Shown piece after piece: positions 16,696 to 26,004 of a stretch of 64,000 bases of DNA. The stretch comes from Methanoregula sp. (GTDB lineage Archaea; Halobacteriota; Methanomicrobia; Methanomicrobiales; Methanospirillaceae): contig JAJRCF010000016.1 in the NCBI GenBank assembly GCA_028679075.1, positions 1-64,000 of the forward strand, given 5' to 3'. The translations under genes and the position numbers were made by a program. The notes below the pieces were generated by a model. It was not told the DNA's origin. It was given only the letters and a program-made list of their open reading frames with translations, and made no database searches. Position 1 is the first letter of the stretch. The number at the start of each line of letters is the position of its first letter.

Positions 16696-17628
16696 TTATT
16701 CCACAACCGCTCCCACGATATTGCCTGCCACCCTCAGCGCTTCCATCTCGCTGTCGGACCATATGCGGGGAATGCCGGAGAAGATCGCGATGAATCCCCA
16801 GAGCATATTGTCATTGAAGAGGGGGAGCATCGCCATTGACGATATATTGCAGGTCTCAAAGAATCCCCGTTCCCATTCCGGCAACATCAGGGTATTGCCG
16901 ACATAGGAATTTCCCGTGGCAAGGAGATCCTCCCGGATCGATGCGGGGATGGTAAGTGCCGGATAGCCTTCGGAAGAATGCGGCAGGACCTGCGGGGACC
17001 CGGGGGATTCCCAGACGTACTGGATGTCAGCACCGAACGTCCCGTCCGGGCCGGGAGTTTTCTTGAAGACCACGAGGGCGCTTGCATCAATCGCAAGACC
17101 CACCTGCCCCAGGATCTCGACAATGCCGGACTCGATTGTTTGAGGGTGATTTAATTTTGCTTTCCGGCTCTCTTTCTTGTGGCGCAGGAACCACTCGATT
17201 GCAAAACACGTGGCAAAAAGAATTGCATCGCGCTTTTTTATCTCCATCTCGGCCTGGTGCCGGTGCAGCGCAAGTTCGATAGCGGAATATAATTCCCGTT
17301 CATTGAACGGCTTGAGGATATAGGCAAACGGACCGGCGGTCTTCGCCCTCTCAAGCGTGGGATCATCCGCAAACGCCGTCACGAAGATGACCGGGATATC
17401 CCGCTGCGACAGGATGGCCCGGGCAGTCTCGATCCCGTCCATTGCAGACCCTTCAAGGACGATGTCCATGAGAATGAGGTCCGGGCAGCGTGCATTCACG
17501 CTCGCGATTGCTTCTTCACTGCTGCCGGCGGTCCCGGTCACGGTATATCCCATTGCGTTAAGCCGGACGCGGAGATCTTCTGCAACAATCACCTCATCTT
17601 CAACAACAAGGACTGAACTGTTTTTCAT
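16696..17628 (-). CDS. Response regulator with C-terminal GAF domain
   Basis: A 310-residue protein. Residues 4-118 form a receiver domain: VVEDEVIVAEDL (acidic pocket), LILMDIVLEG (phosphoacceptor Asp), VTAFADD and YILKPF. A linker helix (about 120-150) leads to a GAF-like domain (about 150-310) ending WSDSEMEALRVAGNIVGAVVE. No DNA-binding domain is present, so output is probably protein- or ligand-mediated. Its start overlaps the stop of the histidine-kinase gene by 4 bp, so the two form a translationally coupled two-component pair. Confidence 0.9.
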   Translation of the reverse strand: MKNSSVLVVEDEVIVAEDLRVRLNAMGYTVTGTAGSSEEAIASVNARCPDLILMDIVLEGSAMDGIETARAILSQRDIPVIFVTAFADDPTLERAKTAGPFAYILKPFNERELYSAIELALHRHQAEMEIKKRDAILFATCFAIEWFLRHKKESRKAKLNHPQTIESGIVEILGQVGLAIDASALVVFKKTPGPDGTFGADIQYVWESPGSPQVLPHSSEGYPALTIPASIREDLLATGNSYVGNTLMLPEWERGFFETCNISSMAMLPLFNDNMLWGFIAIFSGIPRIWSDSEMEALRVAGNIVGAVVE

Positions 17629-19103
17629 GACGGGTTCCTCCGCACTTCTTTGGGTATTGTCAGGATGAATTCGGTGCCGTTGGTGCGCGATAAGACCACT
17701 GTTCCTTTCAGCTGCCGGGTCAGCATCCGTACCAGGTTCAGGCCAAGGGAGTCCAGGTGTTCCCAGTCGGTCCCTTCCGGTATGCCAACGCCATTGTCCC
17801 TCACGCGGAATACCAGGTTATCGCCCTCTTCCGTTCCCCGGATCGTAACCTCGCCGGGCCGGATGCCGGGAAATGCATATTTAAAGGCATTCGAGACGAG
17901 TTCGTTCATGAGGAGGCCGATGGGGATGGCGGTGTTGATCGTGATCGGGAGATTTTTTACCTCAACAGAATGTCTGATCCGGGCCGGGTCCACCCCGTAC
18001 GTTGTCATAAGGTTGGAGACCAGGTTGTTCAGGTACCCGTTGAAATCGATCGATGCGAGGTCCCCGGACTGGTAGAGTTTCTGGTGGACCAGCGCCATTG
18101 ACTGGATCCGTGACTGGCTGTCGTTCAGGACCGCGACCGATGCGGGGTCGGTAGTCTTCTGGGCCTGCAGGAACAGGATGCTGATGATGATCTGGAGGTT
18201 GTTCTTCACCCGGTGGTGGATCTCCTTGAGCAGGACTTCTTTTACGTTAAGGGCATCCTTGAGGCCGGCCTCTGCTTTCTTCCGGTTATCCACTTCATGG
18301 ACAAGGGATTCGTTGGCATTGAGGAGGTCGGAGGTCCGCCCGATGATGCGTTCCTCGAGGCTCGCATTGAGCAGGGCCAGGTCATCTTCCGCCCGTTTAC
18401 GGGCTGTAATGTCTTCGAGCACGAGGATGAAGTACTTGGGATCACCTAGGTGATCCGTGACCGCGGAGAGGAAGACCTGGCACCAGATATCCTTGCCCGT
18501 TTTCGTGCGTACCTGCATCTCTGCAGAAAACCCGGACCGGTCGAAGCCGGATATCACTGCCTCCATCCTGTCGAACTGGCTGAGTTGCCCCTCAGGGTTG
18601 ATGATATCCGGCAGTGACATCGTGGATAATTCACGCGGTGTATACCCGAGAATGCCGGAGAATTTTTTATTCGACCGTGATATCCGGCTGTACGGTAAAA
18701 TCTCTGCAATGCCAACGGCAGCCTGGTCGAATGTTGCAGACAGACGCTCCTCGCTCTCCCGCAGCGCAAGCTCCGCGCTCTGGCGTTTCATGATATCCCT
18801 GATGATCGCAAAGAGCCCGGTTGCAACAAAGATGTATCCCAGCGTGCGGAGGATAACGATCGGGAGCTCGTCGTAGACCTCGATATCATACAACAGCAGG
18901 AGATGTGATACTGCAAACAGGACGTAGGCAAAACCAAAATACAGTGGCGTGGGTCTCCCAATCCGGAGGTATCCCCAGATACTCAATACTACAATGATGA
19001 TGCTCAGCAGGAGATTTGAGAGCACCATGATGTCGAAAGGTGATATTGTTATCATATGTATCCCCGTCAGATCGGCCCGGGTTTCCCGGTATGACTGGTT
19101 CAC
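17625..19103 (-). CDS. PAS sensor histidine kinase (HisKA_2 type), membrane-bound
   Basis: A 492-residue kinase. Three to four N-terminal helices (about 22-103) are followed by a PAS domain with PAC (about 115-238), a coiled coil, and a HisKA_2 dimerisation segment with EIHHRVKNNLQ (His296/297) and an HATPase_c (MNELVSNAFKYAFPG as N-box, VRDNGVGIPEG as G1, LGLNLVRMLTRQL as G2). It autophosphorylates and would pass phosphate to the overlapping response regulator. The GTG at 19103 has GGAG 5 nt upstream; ATG 19055 is an alternative start closer to the first helix. Confidence 0.9.
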   Translation of the reverse strand: MNQSYRETRADLTGIHMITISPFDIMVLSNLLLSIIIVVLSIWGYLRIGRPTPLYFGFAYVLFAVSHLLLLYDIEVYDELPIVILRTLGYIFVATGLFAIIRDIMKRQSAELALRESEERLSATFDQAAVGIAEILPYSRISRSNKKFSGILGYTPRELSTMSLPDIINPEGQLSQFDRMEAVISGFDRSGFSAEMQVRTKTGKDIWCQVFLSAVTDHLGDPKYFILVLEDITARKRAEDDLALLNASLEERIIGRTSDLLNANESLVHEVDNRKKAEAGLKDALNVKEVLLKEIHHRVKNNLQIIISILFLQAQKTTDPASVAVLNDSQSRIQSMALVHQKLYQSGDLASIDFNGYLNNLVSNLMTTYGVDPARIRHSVEVKNLPITINTAIPIGLLMNELVSNAFKYAFPGIRPGEVTIRGTEEGDNLVFRVRDNGVGIPEGTDWEHLDSLGLNLVRMLTRQLKGTVVLSRTNGTEFILTIPKEVRRNPS

Positions 19104-19250
19104 CGGATCTCCGGTCCCGCAGGAATCCCTGGTAAGCAGGAACCTGCACCTGCATGTACCTGAACATAAAACTGTTTAAACAAGGCGATGACTGCATTAT
19201 TTTTTGCAGTTATTATGGCCGTTTTTTGTTAAACGGGTCTCATATTAAGT

Positions 19251-19290
19251 GCAAAAAAAATTTCACTCAACACCAGTGTTTTTCCCATTC
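19251..19290 (+). promoter_or_regulatory. Recurrent promoter/operator element, copy 1
   Basis: An A8 tract, TTTCACTCAAC, and then a T-rich segment at the distance where other copies have TTAT. The first downstream gene, a secreted protein, starts at 19317. Copies share the T-run plus TTTCACTCATCG core. Confidence 0.6.
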
Positions 19291-19316
19291 CATCCCAAAT
19301 CTTCTCTTGATCTTGC

Positions 19317-20228
19317 ATGACGTTCCCAATCTCTTCCCGCGAATGGCGGATTATCTTCCTTTGTTCTCTTGTTGTTCTCCTGCTTGCCTACCCGACTGCG
19401 GCGACGGTGCAATGGACACGGAACGGCGACTACGTCACCGATGATCTATCGTCACTCCTGACGGGTGAGGGGGCTGGTAATATACCGGCCGGGACTGAGG
19501 GGGCGGTGGCCATCTCCAGTGTCATCGATACCGACAGGAACGAATACTGGCTTAACCTGTCCCCAATCCGGAACGGGAAGATCGGCAGTTTCGGGGTAAT
19601 GGGGACAACAAACCTTCTGCCGGAGACCAACCTCTCCCTGAATGTATTCTCGAACGCATTCCATCCGACACCCTGGCCCTATGACTGGTCCCATGAAAGG
19701 GCAGGGGGGCATGGAAAAGTTTTCAGGAGCGGCAGCAAGACCCTGTTCTCCGGAAGTGTCAATACATCCCGGCTTTATCCCGGGGAATATTACTTGTCAA
19801 TCAGTACTTCGGATTCGAAAGCGGAAGCTTCAGTATTCACAACGATCGACATGATACCCACAATTCCTACGACTCCCGGCAGGATGCATGCCATCAACTG
19901 GTCCCGGCTCACCATTCCGACACTTCACACTTTTGACAGCATCAGGCCCGGGATCAACTCCTGGTGGAAGGTTGTCAGGAACCCAAGACTCAACAAGGGC
20001 GATCTCTCGTATGGCTCGGTAATCTATTGCGCATGGGACGGGATCTGCCGGGTCTATGATAAAGACGGGATACAATATTATGCCGCATATGACGGGGTGT
20101 CGATCACCGGGGTGCCGAGCGGCTCCTGCATCAGCGACGATGACAATGTCCTCACCGTCTCTCTCGATGGTTGTAACAATAAGATTGTGCTGACAAAAAT
20201 CTACGAGCATATGTGGGACTGGGAATAA
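19317..20228 (+). CDS. Secreted hypothetical protein
   Basis: A 303-residue protein with a signal peptide (hydrophobic core about 12-27, cleavage near YPTAATVQW). The mature part is strand-rich, with many Trp/Tyr/Ser and internal segments NPRLNKGDLSYGSVIYCAWDG and GSCISDDDNVLTVSLDGC that look like two related beta units; four Cys could pair. No enzymatic motif is recognised. The gene stands alone behind element copy 1 and ends before element copy 2. The likely location is extracellular; function unknown. Confidence 0.7.
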   Translation: MTFPISSREWRIIFLCSLVVLLLAYPTAATVQWTRNGDYVTDDLSSLLTGEGAGNIPAGTEGAVAISSVIDTDRNEYWLNLSPIRNGKIGSFGVMGTTNLLPETNLSLNVFSNAFHPTPWPYDWSHERAGGHGKVFRSGSKTLFSGSVNTSRLYPGEYYLSISTSDSKAEASVFTTIDMIPTIPTTPGRMHAINWSRLTIPTLHTFDSIRPGINSWWKVVRNPRLNKGDLSYGSVIYCAWDGICRVYDKDGIQYYAAYDGVSITGVPSGSCISDDDNVLTVSLDGCNNKIVLTKIYEHMWDWE

Positions 20229-20344
20229 CCATCCTTTTTAAGGGCTCAATGTGCGTGTACCCTGTTCCTGGTGTGAGCTCTCACTTTCAGGAATTCCTTT
20301 GTTTTATTATTGTGTATCGCCCACAGTTCCCAAATATCCGGTGA

Positions 20345-20386
20345 GTGAAAAAAAAACTTCACTCATCGTCCTCTTTTTCTTATTCC
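20345..20386 (+). promoter_or_regulatory. Recurrent promoter/operator element, copy 2
   Basis: This copy has the best dyad: GAGTGAA and TTCACTC are perfect 7-bp arms around an A-rich core, followed by ATCG and, further on, CTTATT. It lies about 80 nt upstream of the first PepSY-like gene and is the only apparent promoter for the three-gene protease operon. Confidence 0.65.
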
Positions 20387-20464
20387 CAGCCAGATTTGAA
20401 GGTATGACACATTCAGGTGTCGACCTTCCCGGTAACTGCCGGAAAGAGTTACGGAGGTAACGAT

Positions 20465-21403
20465 ATGAGAATTTCACACTGGAAATTAATCCTGATTGTG
20501 GCGGTGTGCTGTCTGGCATTGGTATCGACAGCAGCGGCATTCCAGGTAAACTGGACGTTGTACAAATCCGAGTCCCAGATCCCGAATGTCCCGTCGTTTG
20601 AAAATGTTCCTTATGAGCACCTGCAGCCGGGAGAACTGGCCATGCAGAGCGGCCAGTACCCGATCACGATTGAGGAAGCAAAGGAGAAAATCCGGAAATA
20701 TACCGGCCAGCCGAATGCGGACCCGATCCTGTACCGTGTCGATGGCCTGCCGATCGGCAGTTATTACCGGATGTACGTGAATGCCTCCGAGTATGCAGTA
20801 AACCAGCAGACCGGGGAGATCGAGTTTGTCCACATCGGTGAGAACACCGTAAATTCAAGTATGGTCAACCTCACCCGTGAGGATGCCCTTGCTGCTGCAC
20901 AGGCATATGCAGCGGAGAAGTACCCGGGATATTCCAAGAAGACGTGGAAACTTATCCGGGATGGTTTTTACACCGCATGGTGGGATGATGACAATGGCCA
21001 GTACTATTTTACCTGGCGTGAGATATCGGGCACGGTCCTGACACCCAATGTAATCCATGTATCGGTCAACCCGCACAACGGGAAGATCATCGATTACTGG
21101 GGTGTTGAGCGGACGATCAATGTCGAGCTCTCCCCGGCGGTATCCCAGTCAGAAGCCCTGGAAATTGCAGAAGATTACTATTCCTGGTTTACGCCATCCG
21201 GCCTTGACGCGGAATATCTCACGGTCATAACTCAGAGTACCAATGTCCAGACCCTTGTCTATAATGTGAAGCTAAGTGGTGTTGAACACTGGTATGAGTA
21301 CACCTGGCCCGTACATGTGATGACGTTTGTGAATGCTGACAACGGCGATCCGATGAATTACTGGAGCTCGTACTACTGGCCGGAGGACTGGATCGGCTTT
21401 TAG
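20465..21403 (+). CDS. Secreted PepSY/YcdB-like protein 1
   Basis: A 312-residue secreted protein with a signal peptide ending near TAAAFQ. The mature part has two similar alpha/beta units, each with a helix (TREDALAAAQAYAAEKY; SQSEALEIAEDYY), then strands ending VHVSVNPHNGKIIDYWG. This arrangement resembles PepSY/YcdB repeats, which commonly act as protease propeptides or inhibitors. The start at ATG 20465 is fixed by GGAGGT 6 nt upstream; the longer open frame from 20417 is not used. It is the first gene of an operon with a paralogue and a subtilase. Confidence 0.75.
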   Translation: MRISHWKLILIVAVCCLALVSTAAAFQVNWTLYKSESQIPNVPSFENVPYEHLQPGELAMQSGQYPITIEEAKEKIRKYTGQPNADPILYRVDGLPIGSYYRMYVNASEYAVNQQTGEIEFVHIGENTVNSSMVNLTREDALAAAQAYAAEKYPGYSKKTWKLIRDGFYTAWWDDDNGQYYFTWREISGTVLTPNVIHVSVNPHNGKIIDYWGVERTINVELSPAVSQSEALEIAEDYYSWFTPSGLDAEYLTVITQSTNVQTLVYNVKLSGVEHWYEYTWPVHVMTFVNADNGDPMNYWSSYYWPEDWIGF

Positions 21404-21433
21404 GGAGATCACAAGACCTTTGGAGGAAACAAG

Positions 21434-22330
21434 ATGACAACAACACGATGGAAAATTCTCCCGCTTGTCCTGCTCTGCATGATCGTATGCGTTCCTGCAG
21501 TCATGGCAAAGGAGATCACGATGGCCCCTGCCGGTTCGCTTGCAGGTGCTGCCTCAGTGCATGACAATTACCCGATCAGTGAAGAGCGGGCAATGCTCTT
21601 TGTTAAGGACTTTGTCGGGGATTTCGACATGGACCTTGTGCCTGACGATGTCGAATCGCTCCCGATTGGGAATTATTATACGTTTTACTCAAACGACGAC
21701 CGGTTCTGGGTAAACCAGCAGTCGGGCGACGTGGAGTTTGCGCACTTCAACAGCAATTACCAGAATTGCCAGAGCAATGACGGGAATTGTATCGCGATAA
21801 ACCAGACCCGGGATCAGGCATATACAGCAGCCCAGGCCTATGCGATTGAGAAGTACGAAGGATTCAATGAGAAACACTGGCTGCTTATTGAAGACACACT
21901 CATCAACTCCACTGCCGGCAGCGAGTATTCGTTCATGTGGCGGGAGTATATCGGTACTGACAGGTGGTACGGAACCACAAAGGAAGTAACCCTCCCGAAC
22001 ATTGTCCATGTCTCGGTCAGTGCAAGCGATGGTAAGGTCATTGACTACTGGGGCGTCAACCGTCTCCTGTCAGCATCCACAACACCTCAGATCTCCATGT
22101 CTGAAGCCATGGAAACTGCCGAAGATTCCGTGCCTGGCGATATCGATATCTCCAACCCGAAGATAAGCCTCACCCTTGCAGAGCGGACACAGAACGTGGA
22201 AACCCTGGTCTGGATTGTCACGTTTGACGGGACACGGGGCGACGAGAAGATCCCGGTTACTATCTATGTCAATGCGAACAACGGGCGGATCATCAAGGAC
22301 CTGCTCTGGGCAGAATCATGGCTCGAATGA
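21434..22330 (+). CDS. Secreted PepSY/YcdB-like protein 2
   Basis: A 298-residue paralogue of the preceding gene. It has a signal peptide (to about residue 25) and the same landmarks: LPIGNYYTFYSNDDRFWVNQ, TRDQAYTAAQAYAIEKYEGF, HVSVSASDGKVIDYWGVNR and a C-terminal YVNANNGRIIKDLLW. GGAGG lies 7 nt before the ATG, and the gene starts 30 bp after its neighbour's stop. Tandem duplication of the family directly before a protease suggests both act on the protease, as foldase or inhibitor (inference). Confidence 0.75.
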   Translation: MTTTRWKILPLVLLCMIVCVPAVMAKEITMAPAGSLAGAASVHDNYPISEERAMLFVKDFVGDFDMDLVPDDVESLPIGNYYTFYSNDDRFWVNQQSGDVEFAHFNSNYQNCQSNDGNCIAINQTRDQAYTAAQAYAIEKYEGFNEKHWLLIEDTLINSTAGSEYSFMWREYIGTDRWYGTTKEVTLPNIVHVSVSASDGKVIDYWGVNRLLSASTTPQISMSEAMETAEDSVPGDIDISNPKISLTLAERTQNVETLVWIVTFDGTRGDEKIPVTIYVNANNGRIIKDLLWAESWLE

Positions 22331-22347
22331 ATGAGGTGTGAAAAACC

Positions 22348-23625
22348 ATGAAAAACTATACCTTTCTCATCATCACCCTGATGGTGTGCGGTCTCTGTAT
22401 TACCGGAGTATCGGCGGTGCCCGTTATTGTCGGGTTCAAGGATACCCCTGCGGTCCGGTTCAACGACCGGACGGATGTCAACGTTATGATGGCCTCAGCA
22501 GGGACAACCGGGACTGCCTATGCCCCAATCTCCAGTCTCGGGACAGTCAAGTACGTCTACCCGGATATCCATGCTGTTGCCATGGATCTTTCCGAAGAGG
22601 AGATTGCAGAACTGAAAACGAACGAGAACGTAAATTACGTGGAACCGGATTACATTGTCACTGCACTGGGCGGCCCGACTATGCCCTATAACATCAAGCA
22701 GATCGGTGCTGACCAGGTCCAGGCTGCGGGCAATGACGGAAGCGGTGTTAAGGTTGCCGTGCTCGATACCGGTATCGATTACACGCACCCTGACTTGAAA
22801 GATGTGTACGCCGGCGGTATTAATTTCTACGATGACAATGACAACCCCATGGACGACAACGGCCACGGTACCCACTGTTCCGGTATTATCGCTGCAACCG
22901 GGAGTAAGAAAGGCATTTATGGTACTGCACCCGGTGTCAGCCTGTATGGCGTGAAAGTCCTCAACAGGTGGGGCTACGGCTATACAAGTGATATCGTGGA
23001 GGGCCTCTACTGGGCAAAGAACAACAGCATGCAGGTTGCCTCGATGAGCCTGGGTACATGGTATGATTCACAGGCCATGCACGATGCAGTCAACAACGCA
23101 ACGGAAAATGGTGTTCTCATTGTTGCAGCAGCAGGTAACAGCGGCAGTGTCACCGGTGTCGGGGAAACCATGAATTACCCGGGGAAGTACGACAACGTGC
23201 TTGCTGTCGCTGCGGTGAACAAGCATAACCGTCGTGCCACCTGGTCGAGCACGGGATTCAATCTCGGTGTTTCCGCACCGGGTGTAAAGATCCGTTCCAC
23301 GGTACCGGGCGGGAATTATGCGACCTACAGCGGGACGTCCATGGCAACTCCGCACGTAGCCGGTGTTGCTGCGCTCGTGTACAGCGCCCACCCGGACTGG
23401 ACAAATATGCAGGTTAAGCAGAAGATCATCAGTACGGCAAAACCCCTGGGCAACCACTGGCTTTACGGTGCCGGCCTTGTTGATGCCGTTGCGGCAGCTG
23501 ACTTGCCGGAGGATAGTGCGGCCAGTTCCGCTGCATATTCCGGTGATATGGCCGGTGAGTCTGACATTAACGATGACGGGGTACCGTTCTCGGAAAGCGT
23601 TAACCTGCCAGAAGCGTTTGCCTGA
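22348..23625 (+). CDS. Secreted subtilisin-like serine protease (S8)
   Basis: A 425-residue preproenzyme with a signal peptide (1-23), an I9-type propeptide (about 25-105, ending NYVEPDYIV) and a catalytic domain with Asp140 (VAVLDTGID), His173 (NGHGTH), oxyanion Asn264 (AAAGNSG) and Ser331 (GTSMATPH). All four key residues are present, so the enzyme should be active. A short acidic Ser/Ala-rich tail follows the domain; there is no C-terminal anchor. It begins 18 bp after the second PepSY-like gene with GAGGTG upstream. It is last in the operon and is followed by a T-rich terminator. Confidence 0.95.
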   Translation: MKNYTFLIITLMVCGLCITGVSAVPVIVGFKDTPAVRFNDRTDVNVMMASAGTTGTAYAPISSLGTVKYVYPDIHAVAMDLSEEEIAELKTNENVNYVEPDYIVTALGGPTMPYNIKQIGADQVQAAGNDGSGVKVAVLDTGIDYTHPDLKDVYAGGINFYDDNDNPMDDNGHGTHCSGIIAATGSKKGIYGTAPGVSLYGVKVLNRWGYGYTSDIVEGLYWAKNNSMQVASMSLGTWYDSQAMHDAVNNATENGVLIVAAAGNSGSVTGVGETMNYPGKYDNVLAVAAVNKHNRRATWSSTGFNLGVSAPGVKIRSTVPGGNYATYSGTSMATPHVAGVAALVYSAHPDWTNMQVKQKIISTAKPLGNHWLYGAGLVDAVAAADLPEDSAASSAAYSGDMAGESDINDDGVPFSESVNLPEAFA

Positions 23626-23642
23626 AAATTCACCCTCTCACC

Positions 23643-23655
23643 TTTTTTATTTTAA
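23643..23655 (+). terminator. T-rich terminator after the subtilase operon
   Basis: CCTTTTTTATTTTAA begins about 17 nt after the subtilase stop, which is typical of archaeal poly-T termination. Confidence 0.4.
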
Positions 23656-23737
23656 TTCCCGGTATCCGTTGCCGTCACCGGCACACCAGAGACCTTTTCC
23701 GGAACCGCATAACAAAACATTTCTTAAAGAAATTAAT

Positions 23738-23772
23738 GCAATTAATTTTTCACTCATCGCCGGCCTTTTCCC
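23738..23772 (+). promoter_or_regulatory. Recurrent promoter/operator element, copy 3
   Basis: ATTAATTTTTCACTCATCG then CCGG and a T-rich segment. It lies about 40-60 nt upstream of the membrane-anchored protein gene at 23808. Confidence 0.6.
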
Positions 23773-23807
23773 ATCCTGCTGCCAATGTTCAGAAAGGTGA
23801 TCTGAAT

Positions 23808-24224
23808 ATGAAAAAGATCCTCATCATTATCGGCGTGATCCTGGCGGCGTTTGTTATTCTGATTGTCGGGACGCACCTGTACATGGAATCAGGCGATACA
23901 ACCTGTTCGGGTTGCCAGCCGTTTACCGGCGCAGCAGTCCGGGAGGGTGACAACCTCCTGCTGGTTATCCGTCATGTGCCCTGTGCCCCGACCGCGTGCC
24001 ATCCCATCGGGTCATATGCTGATGGTATCCGGAGCGTGAATATTTCCGTTACCTCATATGACGGGCGGCAGTCCTTTGTCGAACAGCCCGTGATACTCCA
24101 TGAGACAAACACCTTCCCGGGGGTGCTCGCCAACAGTTCTTCTGCCCGGGTACGGGTCTCTGTTGATTATGCAGGGTGGAAGAACCAGTCCTGTAATCTT
24201 ACGCTTGTGGACAGCAGGATATGA
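23808..24224 (+). CDS. Membrane-anchored hypothetical protein
   Basis: A 138-residue protein: an N-terminal hydrophobic helix (about 3-24), then an extracellular domain with CSGC near residues 34-37, two further Cys (VPCAPTAC) and a late Cys. The beta-rich body suggests a small disulfide-stabilised domain. The start is set by AAAGGTGAT 7 nt before ATG 23808; a longer frame from 23736 runs through the promoter element and is not used. No family is recognised. Confidence 0.65.
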   Translation: MKKILIIIGVILAAFVILIVGTHLYMESGDTTCSGCQPFTGAAVREGDNLLLVIRHVPCAPTACHPIGSYADGIRSVNISVTSYDGRQSFVEQPVILHETNTFPGVLANSSSARVRVSVDYAGWKNQSCNLTLVDSRI

Positions 24225-24307
24225 GACCGGAAAGGTTCTCCCTTTTTTCCTGAAGTAACCGGTGCCTGTTGAATGCCGGTGTACGTTGAGCCGGTAATAA
24301 CCGCACT

Positions 24308-24339
24308 CCTTTTTTTACTCATCACAGGGATTATATCAC
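24308..24339 (+). promoter_or_regulatory. Recurrent promoter/operator element, copy 4 (variant)
   Basis: TTTTTTTACTCATCAC then AGGGATTATAT. It lacks the C of TTTCACTC but keeps spacing and TTAT. The small membrane-protein gene starts at 24370, about 30 nt after it. Confidence 0.5.
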
Positions 24340-24369
24340 TCTATTCTAAACTATTTCCCGGGAATAAAC

Positions 24370-24612
24370 ATGGATAAAATAAAATGGATTTTCTTTTGTA
24401 TCGGTTTTCTGATCTGTCTTTATGGGCTGATCACCATGCAGATTCTGATGACGGTCATTTGTATCGTTGTCCTGGTTGTATGGTTGTGTATTATTGAAAA
24501 AGTGATACCAGCTCTTGTTGTGTTTCTGAATAACATCCAGCGTATTGCGGATAATCTTGAGGAGATTAAAATCCAGTTAAAACCCGGCACAACGGGATTT
24601 AAAAAACAATGA
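24370..24612 (+). CDS. Small two-helix membrane protein
   Basis: An 80-residue protein with two adjacent membrane helices (about 6-24 and 26-55, in effect a hairpin) and a polar C-terminal helix (NNIQRIADNLEEIKIQL). No Cys or catalytic motif is conserved-looking. No strong ribosome binding site is visible (CCCGGGAATAAAC precedes the ATG). It follows element copy 4 closely. Function unknown. Confidence 0.6.
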   Translation: MDKIKWIFFCIGFLICLYGLITMQILMTVICIVVLVVWLCIIEKVIPALVVFLNNIQRIADNLEEIKIQLKPGTTGFKKQ

Positions 24613-24627
24613 ACGGATAACCGCACC

Positions 24628-24659
24628 ATTTTTTTCACTTAACGCCGGCATTATGCCAG
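24628..24659 (+). promoter_or_regulatory. Recurrent promoter/operator element, copy 5
   Basis: TTTTTTTCACTTAACGCCGG then CATTATG. The core and spacing are well conserved, but no convincing gene follows; it is an orphan copy. Confidence 0.55.
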
Positions 24660-25443
24660 CCATGCTGAAATATTTCCCGATGAATCGCTCCGAACATCTG
24701 CGTTATGACCAACCGGCTCCGGGTCAGATCCAGACCCTGCCCATGGCCGGCTGCTGAGGACCGGAGTGCCGCCGTGCGGCTTCCAGCAGGAAGGTATCCC
24801 CTCTCATCCCCTTTTCTCCGTCGGAGAGTCCCCGCTTTCACGAACCAGATTCTCATACCCTGCATGTGCCTACGACGTAAAAACCGCGATCCGGATCCGA
24901 TCCGGTTTCCCTTTGCCACATCCTGGACCTCATGGCAGCACCCTTTTGTTCAACAGAACGCGTCTATGGGCGTCTTTTTACAGGGTGATTTTCTGCTGGT
25001 TCCCGCACATGAAGAATTGGCTGATCTGAGAGGTGATCGTCTATCCAAACGCGGCTAAATGTGACCTCCTTTTCACCGACGTAAAAGTGCGAAAAACCGC
25101 AGAATTATGACCTCTGGTTCATGATTTTCCGTATTATCTCCGGAAAACAGGGGGAATCCGGGCACATACAGGGCCCGGATGGGAGCATGTGTCTCTGGAT
25201 CTGCCAGGGTATTCGCATTGTTGCGGATGAACCATGCATAGATCCCCGGCTCAAACCTCGTCGTCAACCAGGTAATGGCATATCAGACAGAAGGAACCGG
25301 AAGATATCCCGAAGATCTCCAGCGCTGCAGATTCCAGCAGGATCTGATCCTTCCGGGCTTCTGTCTCTGAACCGTCATTGTTCTGTCCGGGCTCATCATC
25401 ATCCATAGGATAACGTCCCTGCAGGTTTTCTTGAAGATTGTCA

Positions 25444-25483
25444 TGACTGAAGAAAAATTTTCACTCATCGATAGCGTTATCAT
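25444..25483 (+). promoter_or_regulatory. Recurrent promoter/operator element, copy 6
   Basis: ACTGAA, an A/T core, TTTTCACTCATCG, then GCGTTATC. The upstream flank CATGACTGAAG is identical to copy 7. A signal-anchor ORF starts at 25505. Confidence 0.6.
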
Positions 25484-25504
25484 AATTACAACGGATTGTT
25501 CTGT

Positions 25505-25750
25505 ATGCGATTCCTGAAAAGCCAGTGGCTGATCTTTATCGCGGTAATATGTACTGTCATCCTTGTCGGTACAATGATCATTTCCGGAGAACCTACGACA
25601 TCAACACACTCTATTATTCCTACTGGGGAGTATCATCCGGTTTCTGCGAATACCATATCTGATCCTGTCGCAGTAGAACATCCTTCCCTGCCCGAAGCGA
25701 TCTCATCTCCTTTCCAACCCGGTTGCCATCGTGGGGACTTCCTATGTTAA
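25505..25750 (+). pseudogene. N-terminal fragment of a secreted or membrane-anchored protein
   Basis: An 81-residue frame starting MRFLKSQWLIFIAVI, with one membrane helix (about 8-27) and a Ser/Thr/Pro-rich segment like the linkers of extracellular lipoproteins. It ends abruptly in GCHRGDFLC without a domain; near the end another frame reads NPVAIVGTSYVKS before its own stop. It looks like the start of a truncated gene behind element copy 6. It could also be a genuine short anchored peptide. Confidence 0.45.
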
Positions 25751-26004
25751 ATCCTAAATAATCCCCTCACTCCTTCCCAACCTCAACTTCCCCCTTTTCC
25801 CCTGCCAATGAGAATTCTCAGGAGATTTTACTGTGCTGGATTACTGTTAATCCTGTAAGTGTTCTGATAAGATGTCGGTTGAGGGGGTCCTATTGAGAAT
25901 TTCCAAATGGGAAATGGGATCTAAAAAACAATGAAACGATATCTGATACCTTCAACAAGGATGGCACAGAAACGCTTGAACTACTCTTATGAAGGTATGG
26001 ATAA
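25751..26004. other. Intergenic region, nothing recognised
   Basis: A pyrimidine-rich stretch, a GAGAATTCTC palindrome near 25810, and no plausible frame with a ribosome binding site. Confidence 0.35.

Larger units (their letters stand above)
24613..25504. other. Long region without a supportable gene, with two element copies
   Basis: About 890 bp. Open frames of up to 117 codons exist on both strands, but their composition (Arg/Pro/Ser-rich) and lack of ribosome binding sites mark them as chance frames. A short frame, MPAMLKYFPMNRSEH..., starts at 24653 exactly at the TTATG of element copy 5 and ends at 24757 (34 residues); it is only a possibility. The stretch may hold a non-coding transcript or the remains of a lost gene. 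Confidence 0.4.

Noticed and set aside
24705-25058. 117-codon Arg/Pro-rich frame
   Set aside because: Composition and lack of a ribosome binding site mark it as a chance frame; equally long frames overlap it on both strands.
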